From an uncultured Clostridium sp. (lineage in GTDB: Bacteria; Bacillota; Clostridia; Oscillospirales; Acutalibacteraceae), in contig URIN01000129.1 of assembly GCA_900547915.1 (NCBI GenBank), positions 1-5,141 of the forward strand: 5,141 nt of DNA. Direction: 5' to 3'. A program made the translations under genes and the position numbers. The notes beneath the pieces are model-generated. The model was not told where the DNA came from, ran no database searches, and was given only the letters and a program-made list of their open reading frames with translations. Below, in pieces: positions 1-5,141 of the stretch. The first letter of the stretch is position 1, and every line of letters begins with the position of its first letter.

Positions 1-3
1 TAG

Positions 4-9
4 TATAAT
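4..9 (+). promoter_or_regulatory. Candidate -10 hexamer at window edge
   Basis: A perfect TATAAT lies at the very left edge, so any -35 element would fall outside the window. If used, transcription would start near position 16 and leave a leader of about 100 bases before the response regulator gene, with the inverted repeat at 27-50 inside the transcript. In AT-rich intergenic DNA a chance match is quite possible. Confidence 0.35.
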
Positions 10-26
10 AGATTATTAAAAAATTT

Positions 27-50
27 TTAACAAATTTCACCATTTGTTAA
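27..50. repeat. Perfect 9-bp inverted repeat (possible operator)
   Basis: TTAACAAAT at 27-35 is followed by a 6-base spacer and its exact reverse complement ATTTGTTAA at 42-50. Only one of the nine pairs is G-C and no T-run follows, so it is a poor terminator. The position upstream of a regulator gene fits a protein-binding operator, possibly for the encoded regulator itself or another dimeric factor. If the extended -10 at 81-89 is the real promoter, the dyad is centred near -57, a usual place for an activator. OmpR-family regulators more often bind direct repeats, so autoregulation is only inference. Confidence 0.45.
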
Positions 51-80
51 TCCCAAAATAAAATTATGAACAAAAACGGA

Positions 81-89
81 TGTTATTAT
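81..89 (+). promoter_or_regulatory. Candidate extended -10 promoter for the operon
   Basis: TGTTATTAT matches the extended -10 pattern TGn followed by a hexamer differing from TATAAT at one position. No convincing -35 is present around 61-67, which would suit either an extended -10 promoter or an activator-dependent one. Transcription would begin near 96, just ahead of the ribosome binding site. Competes with the TATAAT at 4-9 as the operon promoter. Confidence 0.35.
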
Positions 90-100
90 TTTCCCAAAAG

Positions 101-107
101 AAAGGAG
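101..107 (+). promoter_or_regulatory. Ribosome binding site of response regulator
   Basis: AAAGGAG lies 10 bases before the ATG at 118. It is a near-complete anti-Shine-Dalgarno match and supports that start codon. Confidence 0.85.
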
Positions 108-117
108 AATTCCGCTT

Positions 118-813
118 ATGAGTAATAAAATACTTGTTGTAGACGATGACCTCAATATCTGTGAGTTACTGAAGCTTTATCTTGAAAACGAGGGCTACAC
201 CGCCTATGTTGCAAACGACGGTAAAACAGCCGTTGATATGTTCAACGAGAAATTACCTGACCTTGTTTTACTTGATATAATGCTTCCTAAAATGGACGGC
301 TGGCAGGTCTGCAGAGAGATTCGCAAGACTTCCTCCGTACCTATTATAATGCTTACAGCAAAAGGCGAAACATTTGACAAGGTGCTGGGTCTTGAACTCG
401 GCGCGGACGACTATGTTACAAAGCCGTTTGACTCAAAAGAGGTTATGGCAAGAATTAAAGCGGTGCTTCGCCGATCAAAGGGCGAGGGAGACAGCGCCGC
501 AAACGAGAAAAAGGTTGTCAAGTATGACAAACTAGAAATCAACATTGAAAACTATGAGTTAAAGGTTGACGGCAAGGTTATTGATACCCCGCCGAAAGAA
601 CTTGAACTTATTTATCACTTTGCCTCTAACCCGAACAGAGTTTACACCAGAGATCAGCTTCTTGACGAAGTTTGGGGCTTTGATTATTACGGAGACTCAA
701 GAACAGTTGACGTTCACGTAAAAAGACTGCGTGAAAAACTTGAAGGCGTATCAGACAAATGGTCGCTCAAAACAGTATGGGGCGTAGGCTACAAATTTGA
801 AACTAAGGAATAA
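118..813 (+). CDS. OmpR/PhoB-family response regulator transcription factor
   Basis: Cytoplasmic DNA-binding response regulator of 231 residues, the usual full length for this family. The receiver domain spans about residues 3-118. It has the acidic pair Asp10/Asp11, the phospho-acceptor Asp53 in LLDIMLP, Thr80 in the MLTAK motif and Lys102 in the TKPF motif, so all catalytic positions are present. A linker (about 119-132) leads to a winged-helix domain of the Trans_Reg_C type (about 133-228), with the PPKELEL segment, the RDQLLDEVWG helix, the recognition-helix region SRTVDVHVKRLREKL, and a closing wing VWGVGYKF. The ATG has a strong RBS. It is followed after 5 bases by the histidine kinase gene, its almost certain partner, and then by an HtrA protease gene that is a likely target because it shares the transcript. 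Family assignment is secure. The exact orthologue (for example CssR-like, ResD-like or ArlR-like) cannot be decided by eye, so no symbol is given. Confidence 0.97.
   Translation: MSNKILVVDDDLNICELLKLYLENEGYTAYVANDGKTAVDMFNEKLPDLVLLDIMLPKMDGWQVCREIRKTSSVPIIMLTAKGETFDKVLGLELGADDYVTKPFDSKEVMARIKAVLRRSKGEGDSAANEKKVVKYDKLEINIENYELKVDGKVIDTPPKELELIYHFASNPNRVYTRDQLLDEVWGFDYYGDSRTVDVHVKRLREKLEGVSDKWSLKTVWGVGYKFETKE
805..809 (+). promoter_or_regulatory. Ribosome binding site of histidine kinase
   Basis: AAGGA sits inside the last codons of the response regulator gene, 9 bases before the ATG at 819. This overlap suggests translational coupling of regulator and kinase, and it fixes the kinase start, which gives a long positively charged N-terminus before the first membrane helix. 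Confidence 0.75.
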
Positions 814-818
814 GTAAT

Positions 819-2381
819 ATGGCGGCTAAGGCAAAAGCCAAGGTAGACATAGGCAAAAAAATTGAAAACAGAATAACGAAGATTGCCGCTTTTCTGCATA
901 TAAAGCCAAATATCTTCACAAAATATTTCCTGACATTTGCTGCAATATTTTTGACGGTGCTTATTGCGCTGGGTTCAACGCTGATGCTGCTTGTAAACAG
1001 CTACACACTTAACGAGCGCACAAGTATGCTCAAAGAAAACGTTTACTCAATAGCTAACACTGTTGAGGGAACACTTTCCGCAGGCGAGATGAACGACAAA
1101 TATACACTCGGCAAGGAGCTTCTGTGCGAAACACTGTCAACGGTATCGCAGTCAATAGATGCAGATGTTTTTGTGTGTGACAACGAAGGAAACATAATTC
1201 TGTGCAGAGACAAGGCAGGCTCTCTGCCTGCGCTCGGATATTTTCCAAGCTGTTCCGTTCACGATAAAATAAGAATCAACAGCAACATTCTTTCCGTGGT
1301 TTATCAGGAAGGGCAGATAGTTGAAAAAGCCAATATCGGCGGCACTCAATGCTATGTTGTAGGCAGACCTATTTATCAGGACGGCAATATCATCGGCACT
1401 GTTTTTGCGCTTTCAAACACGGGAATACAGGATCTTTCAATAATCGTTTTGCGGCTTTTTCTTGTATCCGCATTTTTCTGCCTTATTTTTGCCTTTATTT
1501 GTATATACTACTTAACAAAGAAAATGCTTTCTCCGCTGCAACAGATGAGCAAGGCGGCAAAGCAGTTTGCCGCGGGCGACTTTTCGTACCGCGTAAAAAT
1601 TGAAGGAGCTGACGAGCTTGCAGACCTGGGCAAAGCGTTTAACGATATGGCCGAGGCGCTTGCAGTGCTTGAGGGGTCAAGGCGAAGCTTTGTTTCCAAC
1701 GTTTCACACGAACTGAAGACCCCGATGACTTCAATAGCAGGATTTATTGACGGAATACTTGACGGCACGATTCCTAAGGAAAAAGAGGATTATTATCTTG
1801 GAATTGTCAGCGGCGAAGTAAAGAGACTTTCACGCCTTGTGGTATCAATGCTCAATATGAGTAAAATAGAGAGCGGCGACCTTGAGATGAAGCCGTCAAA
1901 ATATGATATTTCAGACCAAATAATACACATTCTTTTAACCTTTGAACAAAAGATTGAAAACAAAAATATAGATATACGCGGGCTTGATGAATTCACACCT
2001 ACCTACGTTGTAGCTGACCCCGATATGATTTATCAGGCAATATACAACCTTGTTGACAACGCCGTTAAGTTTACAAACGAGGGCGGCTATATTGAGGTAA
2101 GGCTGAATGAAACGCCAACGCAGATAGAACTCAGCATTAAGAATAGCGGCACGGGTATAAAAGCCGAGGATCTTTCAAGAGTGTTTGAAAGATTTTACAA
2201 GGCAGACAAGAGCCGCAGCCTTGATTCAAAGGGCGCGGGTCTGGGACTGTATCTTGTAAAGCTGATGATTGAAATGCACGGCGGCAGAGTAACGGCAAAA
2301 AGTGAGAGCGAGGACACTGCGGAATTCTCGTTCACCCTGCCCAAGCAGTTCAGCCCCGTTTATTTAAAGGAGACGAGATAA
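819..2381 (+). CDS. Membrane sensor histidine kinase (HAMP-HisKA-HATPase_c)
   Basis: Sensor kinase of 520 residues, the presumed partner of the preceding regulator. A Lys/Ala-rich cytosolic N-terminus (about 1-33) is followed by a first membrane helix (about 36-60), an extracellular sensor of about 145 residues (61-205), a second helix (about 207-232) and a HAMP linker (about 233-285). The sensor has a Cache/PAS-like look (segments VFVCDNEGNIIL and VGRPIYQDGNIIGTVFAL), but I cannot name its ligand. The HisKA helix pair carries the phospho-accepting His297 in SHELKTP. The ATP-binding domain has the N box (Asn410, Asn414), a G1 box NSGTG at 442-446, the F box ERFYKADKSR and a G2 box GAGLGL at 472-477. 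The G1 box has Asn442 where the family usually has Asp, a variant I believe recurs in Firmicute kinases. Five cysteines (103, 120, 129, 145, 178) lie in the extracellular sensor. The gene overlaps neither neighbour but is separated by only 5 and 2 bases, so it is firmly in the operon. Confidence 0.96.
   Translation: MAAKAKAKVDIGKKIENRITKIAAFLHIKPNIFTKYFLTFAAIFLTVLIALGSTLMLLVNSYTLNERTSMLKENVYSIANTVEGTLSAGEMNDKYTLGKELLCETLSTVSQSIDADVFVCDNEGNIILCRDKAGSLPALGYFPSCSVHDKIRINSNILSVVYQEGQIVEKANIGGTQCYVVGRPIYQDGNIIGTVFALSNTGIQDLSIIVLRLFLVSAFFCLIFAFICIYYLTKKMLSPLQQMSKAAKQFAAGDFSYRVKIEGADELADLGKAFNDMAEALAVLEGSRRSFVSNVSHELKTPMTSIAGFIDGILDGTIPKEKEDYYLGIVSGEVKRLSRLVVSMLNMSKIESGDLEMKPSKYDISDQIIHILLTFEQKIENKNIDIRGLDEFTPTYVVADPDMIYQAIYNLVDNAVKFTNEGGYIEVRLNETPTQIELSIKNSGTGIKAEDLSRVFERFYKADKSRSLDSKGAGLGLYLVKLMIEMHGGRVTAKSESEDTAEFSFTLPKQFSPVYLKETR
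2366..2372 (+). promoter_or_regulatory. Ribosome binding site of HtrA-like protease
   Basis: AAAGGAG within the last codons of the kinase gene, 11 bases before the ATG at 2384. The strength of this site supports the upstream start and hence the long Asn-rich N-terminal tail as translated sequence. Confidence 0.8.
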
Positions 2382-2383
2382 TA

Positions 2384-3955
2384 ATGAGTAACGAATATGG
2401 AAACGGTTTCACGCCGAATGAAAACAAAGCAGCGGAAAATCAAAACGCTCAAAACGGCATGAACGGCGGCACTAATAACAACGGCGCGTATAATCCGTAT
2501 AACGGAAACGGCGCATATAACCAAAACACATCTTACAATAATGGCTCATCGGCAAATGCAAATGGCGACAACGAAAACGGCACAACTTATCATTACGCCT
2601 ATAACAATGCCGGCCCCAATAACACCAATTATTACACTGCACCGACACAGCCAAATAAACAAGAAACAAAAAAAACAAAGAAACACAAAAAAGAAAAAGT
2701 TGTTGAATATGACGCAAACGGAAATCCAATAAAGCCAAAGAAAAACAAAACTGCAATAGCAATTGCTGTAATAGTTGCGGTATGCGTTATTGCCGCAATA
2801 ATAGGCATTGTGGTTTCCGTATCACAAGGAACTGACGGTTCATCTAATGAGACCACCACGTCTTCATCATCTTCAGGCGTTCAGATTCAGGACAACGCAG
2901 GCGATGTTGCATCAACTGATAACGAAGGCAACTACACCGTTGCCGGCATTGCTCAGAACTGCATTGACTCTTGCGTTGGAATTACAGTTTACACAGAATC
3001 AAGCCCTTACAGCTATTTCTACGGATACGGAAGCGGCAGCAGTAGCTCCGGCTCATCAGACGAGCAAACAGTTTCAGGCGAGGGCTCAGGCATAATCATG
3101 CTTGAAGAAGGCAACTATACCTATATTATGACCTGTGCTCACGTTATAAGCGATGGTTCAAGCTTCAAAGTAACGCTCAATGACGGCAGTGAATATGACG
3201 CAGCCATGGTTGGATATGACAATCAGACAGATATAGGCGTTTTGAGAATAAGCGCAACAGGTCTCAAAGTTGCTGAATTTGCAGATTCTGATTCTGCAGT
3301 TGTAGGCGAACAGGTAGTAGCTATCGGCTGCCCCGGCGGACTTGAGTTCATGAACAGTGTTACAAGCGGCTATATTTCAGCAGTTGCAAGGCCTGTATCA
3401 TCAAGCATTGGATATGACCAGGAATGTATCCAGACAGATGCGGCTATAAACCCCGGAAACAGCGGCGGTGCACTCTTCAATATGCAGGGTCAGATCATTG
3501 GTGTAAACTCATCAAAAATAGCTTCAACCGAATATGAAGGAATGGGATTTGCCGTTCCAAGCAACACAGCAGTTGCAACGGCAAACAGTCTTATTAAAGT
3601 AGGCTATGTTGAGGGCAGAGCACAGATAGGTATCACCTATACCAGCATTGAAAATTACTCAAACTCAACCGCCATACTCAGTGCGCTTGATGAACTTGGA
3701 TACAGCGATGCAAACGGTACAATGGTTATAAATGAGGTAAAATCAGATTCTGACCTTGCCGGAAAAGATGTTCGTGAGTATGATATGATAGTTGCCGTAA
3801 ACGGCGAAACTCTTACAAGCAGTGACATCATGACATCCACTCTTGCTGACGCAAAACCCGGTGACACAATCAAACTTACAATAGCAAGAATCGAAAACAA
3901 CAAGATCACCACCTTTGATGTCGACTGCGTATTGTCAGAATCAAAAGGCAACTAA
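2384..3955 (+). CDS. htrA: HtrA/DegP-like membrane-anchored S1C serine protease with PDZ domain
   Basis: Surface quality-control protease of 523 residues. The N-terminal 92 residues are a low-complexity Asn/Gly/Tyr-rich cytosolic tail. A Lys-rich stretch (about 94-123) and one membrane helix (about 124-146) follow, so the catalytic part faces outside. After a Ser/Thr-rich linker comes a trypsin-like domain (about 185-405) with the full triad: His253 in TCAHVI, Asp283 in QTDIGVL and Ser360 in the PGNSGGAL motif. The oxyanion loop GNSGG and the strand IIGVNSSKIA are typical of HtrA. A single PDZ domain (about 411-517) closes the protein, with the segment EYDMIVAVNGETL characteristic of the family. 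A Gly/Ser/Tyr-rich insert (about 207-229) precedes the first catalytic strands. One PDZ and a membrane anchor match Gram-positive HtrA rather than periplasmic DegP with two PDZ domains. The gene starts 2 bases after the kinase stop and ends in tandem TAA TAA codons before the terminator. Substrates cannot be inferred. The symbol denotes the family. Confidence 0.95.
   Translation: MSNEYGNGFTPNENKAAENQNAQNGMNGGTNNNGAYNPYNGNGAYNQNTSYNNGSSANANGDNENGTTYHYAYNNAGPNNTNYYTAPTQPNKQETKKTKKHKKEKVVEYDANGNPIKPKKNKTAIAIAVIVAVCVIAAIIGIVVSVSQGTDGSSNETTTSSSSSGVQIQDNAGDVASTDNEGNYTVAGIAQNCIDSCVGITVYTESSPYSYFYGYGSGSSSSGSSDEQTVSGEGSGIIMLEEGNYTYIMTCAHVISDGSSFKVTLNDGSEYDAAMVGYDNQTDIGVLRISATGLKVAEFADSDSAVVGEQVVAIGCPGGLEFMNSVTSGYISAVARPVSSSIGYDQECIQTDAAINPGNSGGALFNMQGQIIGVNSSKIASTEYEGMGFAVPSNTAVATANSLIKVGYVEGRAQIGITYTSIENYSNSTAILSALDELGYSDANGTMVINEVKSDSDLAGKDVREYDMIVAVNGETLTSSDIMTSTLADAKPGDTIKLTIARIENNKITTFDVDCVLSESKGN
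2480..2521 (+). repeat. Imperfect direct repeat encoding NGAYN motif
   Basis: Two 15-base units, 2480-2494 and 2507-2521, each encode Asn-Gly-Ala-Tyr-Asn and differ at two third-codon positions. They lie in the Asn-rich tail of the protease, and related YN/NG pieces flank them. The pattern suggests the tail grew by short duplications and remains under selection or bias for amino-acid composition. Small and low-complexity, so chance plays a part. Confidence 0.5.
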
Positions 3956-3976
3956 TAAAAACATTATAGTCTATGC

Positions 3977-4013
3977 AAAAAGCGTTTCCGCATTTAACGG
4001 AAACGCTTTTTTT
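3977..4013 (+). terminator. Intrinsic terminator of the three-gene operon
   Basis: A perfect 10-bp stem AGCGTTTCCG (3981-3990) pairs with CGGAAACGCT (3998-4007) around a 7-base loop. Flanking A4 and T4 can extend it to 14 bp, and a run of seven T ends at 4013. It lies 21 bases after the protease stop codon. The A-run on the left could let it act weakly on the other strand too, but no gene is seen reading from that side. Confidence 0.93.
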
Positions 4014-4088
4014 ATATATGCACACGTTTACTAAATAGTATAAAACAGACCGCTTAATTAGGATTACAAAAAATATTTTTAAAAAGCC

Positions 4089-4118
4089 TTGCATTTATCT
4101 GTAAAATTATAGTAGACT
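4089..4118 (+). promoter_or_regulatory. Weak candidate promoter of the phosphoesterase gene
   Basis: TTGCAT at 4089-4094 and TAGACT at 4113-4118 are separated by 18 bases, with an AT-rich spacer typical of Clostridia promoters. The hexamers match consensus at 3 and 4 positions. An alternative reading is TTAAAA at 4079-4084 with TAAAAT at 4102-4107, spacing 17. Either would start transcription downstream of the operon terminator and upstream of or near the hairpin at 4128, which supports the phosphoesterase as a separate unit. Confidence 0.35.
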
Positions 4119-4127
4119 GTAATCAGG

Positions 4128-4162
4128 ATGCCACCTTTTGATTAGCAAAAATATGTTGGCAT
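4128..4162 (+). other. Nested hairpin in the phosphoesterase leader
   Basis: The outer arms ATGCCA (4128-4133) and TGGCAT (4157-4162) enclose the inner arms TTTTG (4136-4140) and CAAAA (4146-4150) with a five-base loop ATTAG. The internal loop is asymmetric, two bases against six. If the nearby promoter is right, this structure sits at the extreme 5' end of the mRNA, where it could protect the transcript or bind a regulator. No T-run follows, so it is not a terminator. No known riboswitch class was recognised. Confidence 0.35.
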
Positions 4163-4203
4163 ATCTTAATTATGCACAGAGCGGTTTCTTCATCATTTAC
4201 AAC

Positions 4204-4208
4204 AGGAG
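4204..4208 (+). promoter_or_regulatory. Ribosome binding site of metallophosphoesterase
   Basis: AGGAG lies 8 bases before the ATG at 4217, the optimal distance. It identifies the start of a gene that runs off the right edge of the window. Confidence 0.85.
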
Positions 4209-4216
4209 TGATAAAG

Positions 4217-5141
4217 ATGTCAAAAAAAACAATCGTTACGATAGTTATTCTGATAGCGGCAATAGCTGTTGTCGGCATAATTTCAGGTTATTTGATTCTG
4301 TCAAATGACGGTCCTTATTCAGGAGTGGTCACATTTTCGGATACAGGCGAACCTGTTGAGGGCGTAAGTGTTTCTGACGGCAGAAATGTTGTTAAAACAG
4401 ATGCTGACGGACATTTCACACTTGAAGGGTGGAGAAAAACACGCTTTATCACCATAACAGCCCCGGCCGGTTATTGGACGGAAAAGTATTATATTCCCGT
4501 TGACAAACAGACATCATCATATAATTTTACATTGGAAAAATCTGAAATACCCGCAGGCAGCGCTCATTCTTTTATTCAGATTTCAGACACGGAAATAGGT
4601 GAAAACGGTGTTGGCGAATGGATTAATTACATAAAAGAGCTTGCCTCAAAGGAAAAACCCGCTTTTCTTATTCACACGGGCGATATCTGCTATGAAGCAG
4701 GTCTCAAGCGCCACCTTTCTGACATGAATACAGAAAACATGGGTATTCCCGTACGCTACACCATAGGCAACCATGACTATGTTGAGGGCGACTACGGTGA
4801 ACAGCTTTTTGAGAGCATTTACGGCCCTGTGTGGTATTCATTTGAAGTGGGCAATGTTCACTATGTTGTTACTCCGTTTCAATCCGGCGCCGATTACAAA
4901 TCAGGTTATAGCAAAAATGACCGCTGGCGTTGGCTTGAAAATGATCTTGAAAACACCGACCCTGATATGAAAGTCGTTATTTTCAATCACACAAAGCCTT
5001 ATTCAGACGATTATGTTATAGAATTTGACCGAAGTGAGCTTGACCTTAAACAGCACAATATTATAGCCTGGGTATTCGGCCACTATCATTATAACTATGT
5101 CAAAAACAATGACGGAATTCTTGAGATAAGCACAGGCAGAC
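4217..5141 (+). CDS. Membrane-anchored calcineurin-like metallophosphoesterase, 3' partial
   Basis: The frame stays open for 308 codons to the window edge, so the C-terminus is missing. A short basic start (Ser-Lys-Lys) and one hydrophobic helix (about 5-28) form a signal anchor with no lipobox Cys, which places the enzyme outside the membrane. Residues about 34-107 look like a carboxypeptidase-regulatory or MetallophosN beta domain (GEPVEGVSVSDG, TDADGHFTL, then an APAGYW segment). The phosphoesterase domain begins about 117 and shows, in order: SDTE (123-126), GD (155-156), GNHD (184-187), NH (257-258) and GHYH (288-291). These are the five metal-binding blocks of the calcineurin-like family, except that the first block normally reads Asp-x-His and here has Glu126. 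Proteins of this build often carry a further C-terminal domain, which would lie beyond the window. The substrate is unknown: a phosphodiester or phosphomonoester at the cell surface is likely. It stands behind a strong terminator, so it is not part of the protease operon. Confidence 0.9.
   Translation, partial: MSKKTIVTIVILIAAIAVVGIISGYLILSNDGPYSGVVTFSDTGEPVEGVSVSDGRNVVKTDADGHFTLEGWRKTRFITITAPAGYWTEKYYIPVDKQTSSYNFTLEKSEIPAGSAHSFIQISDTEIGENGVGEWINYIKELASKEKPAFLIHTGDICYEAGLKRHLSDMNTENMGIPVRYTIGNHDYVEGDYGEQLFESIYGPVWYSFEVGNVHYVVTPFQSGADYKSGYSKNDRWRWLENDLENTDPDMKVVIFNHTKPYSDDYVIEFDRSELDLKQHNIIAWVFGHYHYNYVKNNDGILEISTGR

Larger units (their letters stand above)
4014..4216. other. AT-rich intergenic region between operon and phosphoesterase
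   Basis: About 200 bases between the operon terminator and the phosphoesterase start. No credible coding frame is seen on either strand. It contains a weak candidate promoter (4089-4118), a nested hairpin (4128-4162) and the ribosome binding site at 4204-4208. A TATAAA at 4039-4044 has no supporting -35. No tRNA-like cloverleaf or recognised riboswitch core was found by eye. Confidence 0.7.

Noticed and set aside
27..50. Inverted repeat as a terminator of an upstream gene
   Set aside because: The stem has a single G-C pair and is not followed by a T-run; an operator is more plausible.
1508..1768. Minus-strand open frame of 86 codons inside the kinase gene
   Set aside because: It lies wholly within a well-supported conserved gene, has no recognisable domain and no good ribosome binding site; it is a shadow of the coding strand.
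3655..3951. Minus-strand open frame of 98 codons opposite the PDZ-encoding end of the protease
   Set aside because: It is fully antisense to a conserved PDZ domain and its Ser/Val/Ile-rich product resembles no protein family; shadow frame.
4039..4044. TATAAA as a -10 element
   Set aside because: No -35-like hexamer is present at 16-18 bases upstream, and the region is uniformly AT-rich.
3906..4094. Minus-strand open frame of 62 codons covering the terminator
   Set aside because: It would read through the intrinsic terminator hairpin and into the end of the protease gene; no family resemblance.
4014..4216. Riboswitch or small RNA gene in the intergenic region
   Set aside because: Only one modest hairpin is visible, with no recognisable conserved riboswitch core and no terminator or anti-terminator pair before the start codon.
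4773..4970. Plus-strand open frame of 65 codons
   Set aside because: It overlaps the phosphoesterase gene out of frame across its GNHD motif region; the longer frame from 4217 carries all the family motifs.

Overview
The window reads as ordinary chromosomal DNA from a low-to-mid GC anaerobic Firmicute, most likely a Clostridia/Ruminococcus-like (Oscillospiraceae) gut bacterium. This rests on AT-rich intergenic DNA, strong AGGAG-type ribosome binding sites, mixed A/T- and G/C-ending codons, a single-membrane style membrane-anchored HtrA protease with an Asn-rich cytosolic tail, and typical Firmicute two-component proteins. The genus assignment is inference; there is no marker gene. All four genes lie on the + strand.

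Positions 1-117 are an upstream control region with a perfect TATAAT hexamer at the left edge, a perfect 9-bp inverted repeat (27-50), a possible extended -10 (81-89) and a strong RBS. Positions 118-3955 are a tight three-gene operon: an OmpR/PhoB-type response regulator, its membrane histidine kinase (5-nt gap), and an HtrA/DegP-like S1C serine protease with one PDZ domain (2-nt gap). The operon ends in tandem TAA stops and a textbook intrinsic terminator (3977-4013). Positions 4014-4216 are an AT-rich intergenic region with a weak candidate promoter and a nested hairpin. From 4217 to the right edge runs a membrane-anchored calcineurin-like metallophosphoesterase with an N-terminal carboxypeptidase-regulatory-like domain; its 3' end is outside the window.

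The likely logic of the operon is a surface-quality-control circuit: the kinase senses something outside the membrane, phosphorylates the regulator at Asp53, and the regulator controls the operon including the extracytoplasmic protease. This resembles CssRS-HtrA of Bacillus in outline, but the stimulus and the targets cannot be read from the sequence. The phosphoesterase is a separate transcription unit with no visible functional link.

I found no mobile element, CRISPR array, tRNA or rRNA, and nothing that amounts to a new multi-gene system. The points worth a second look are small: the upstream dyad, the leader hairpin, a Glu in place of the usual His in the first metal motif of the phosphoesterase, the long Asn-rich tail of the protease, and unpaired-looking cysteines in the extracellular domains of both kinase and protease.
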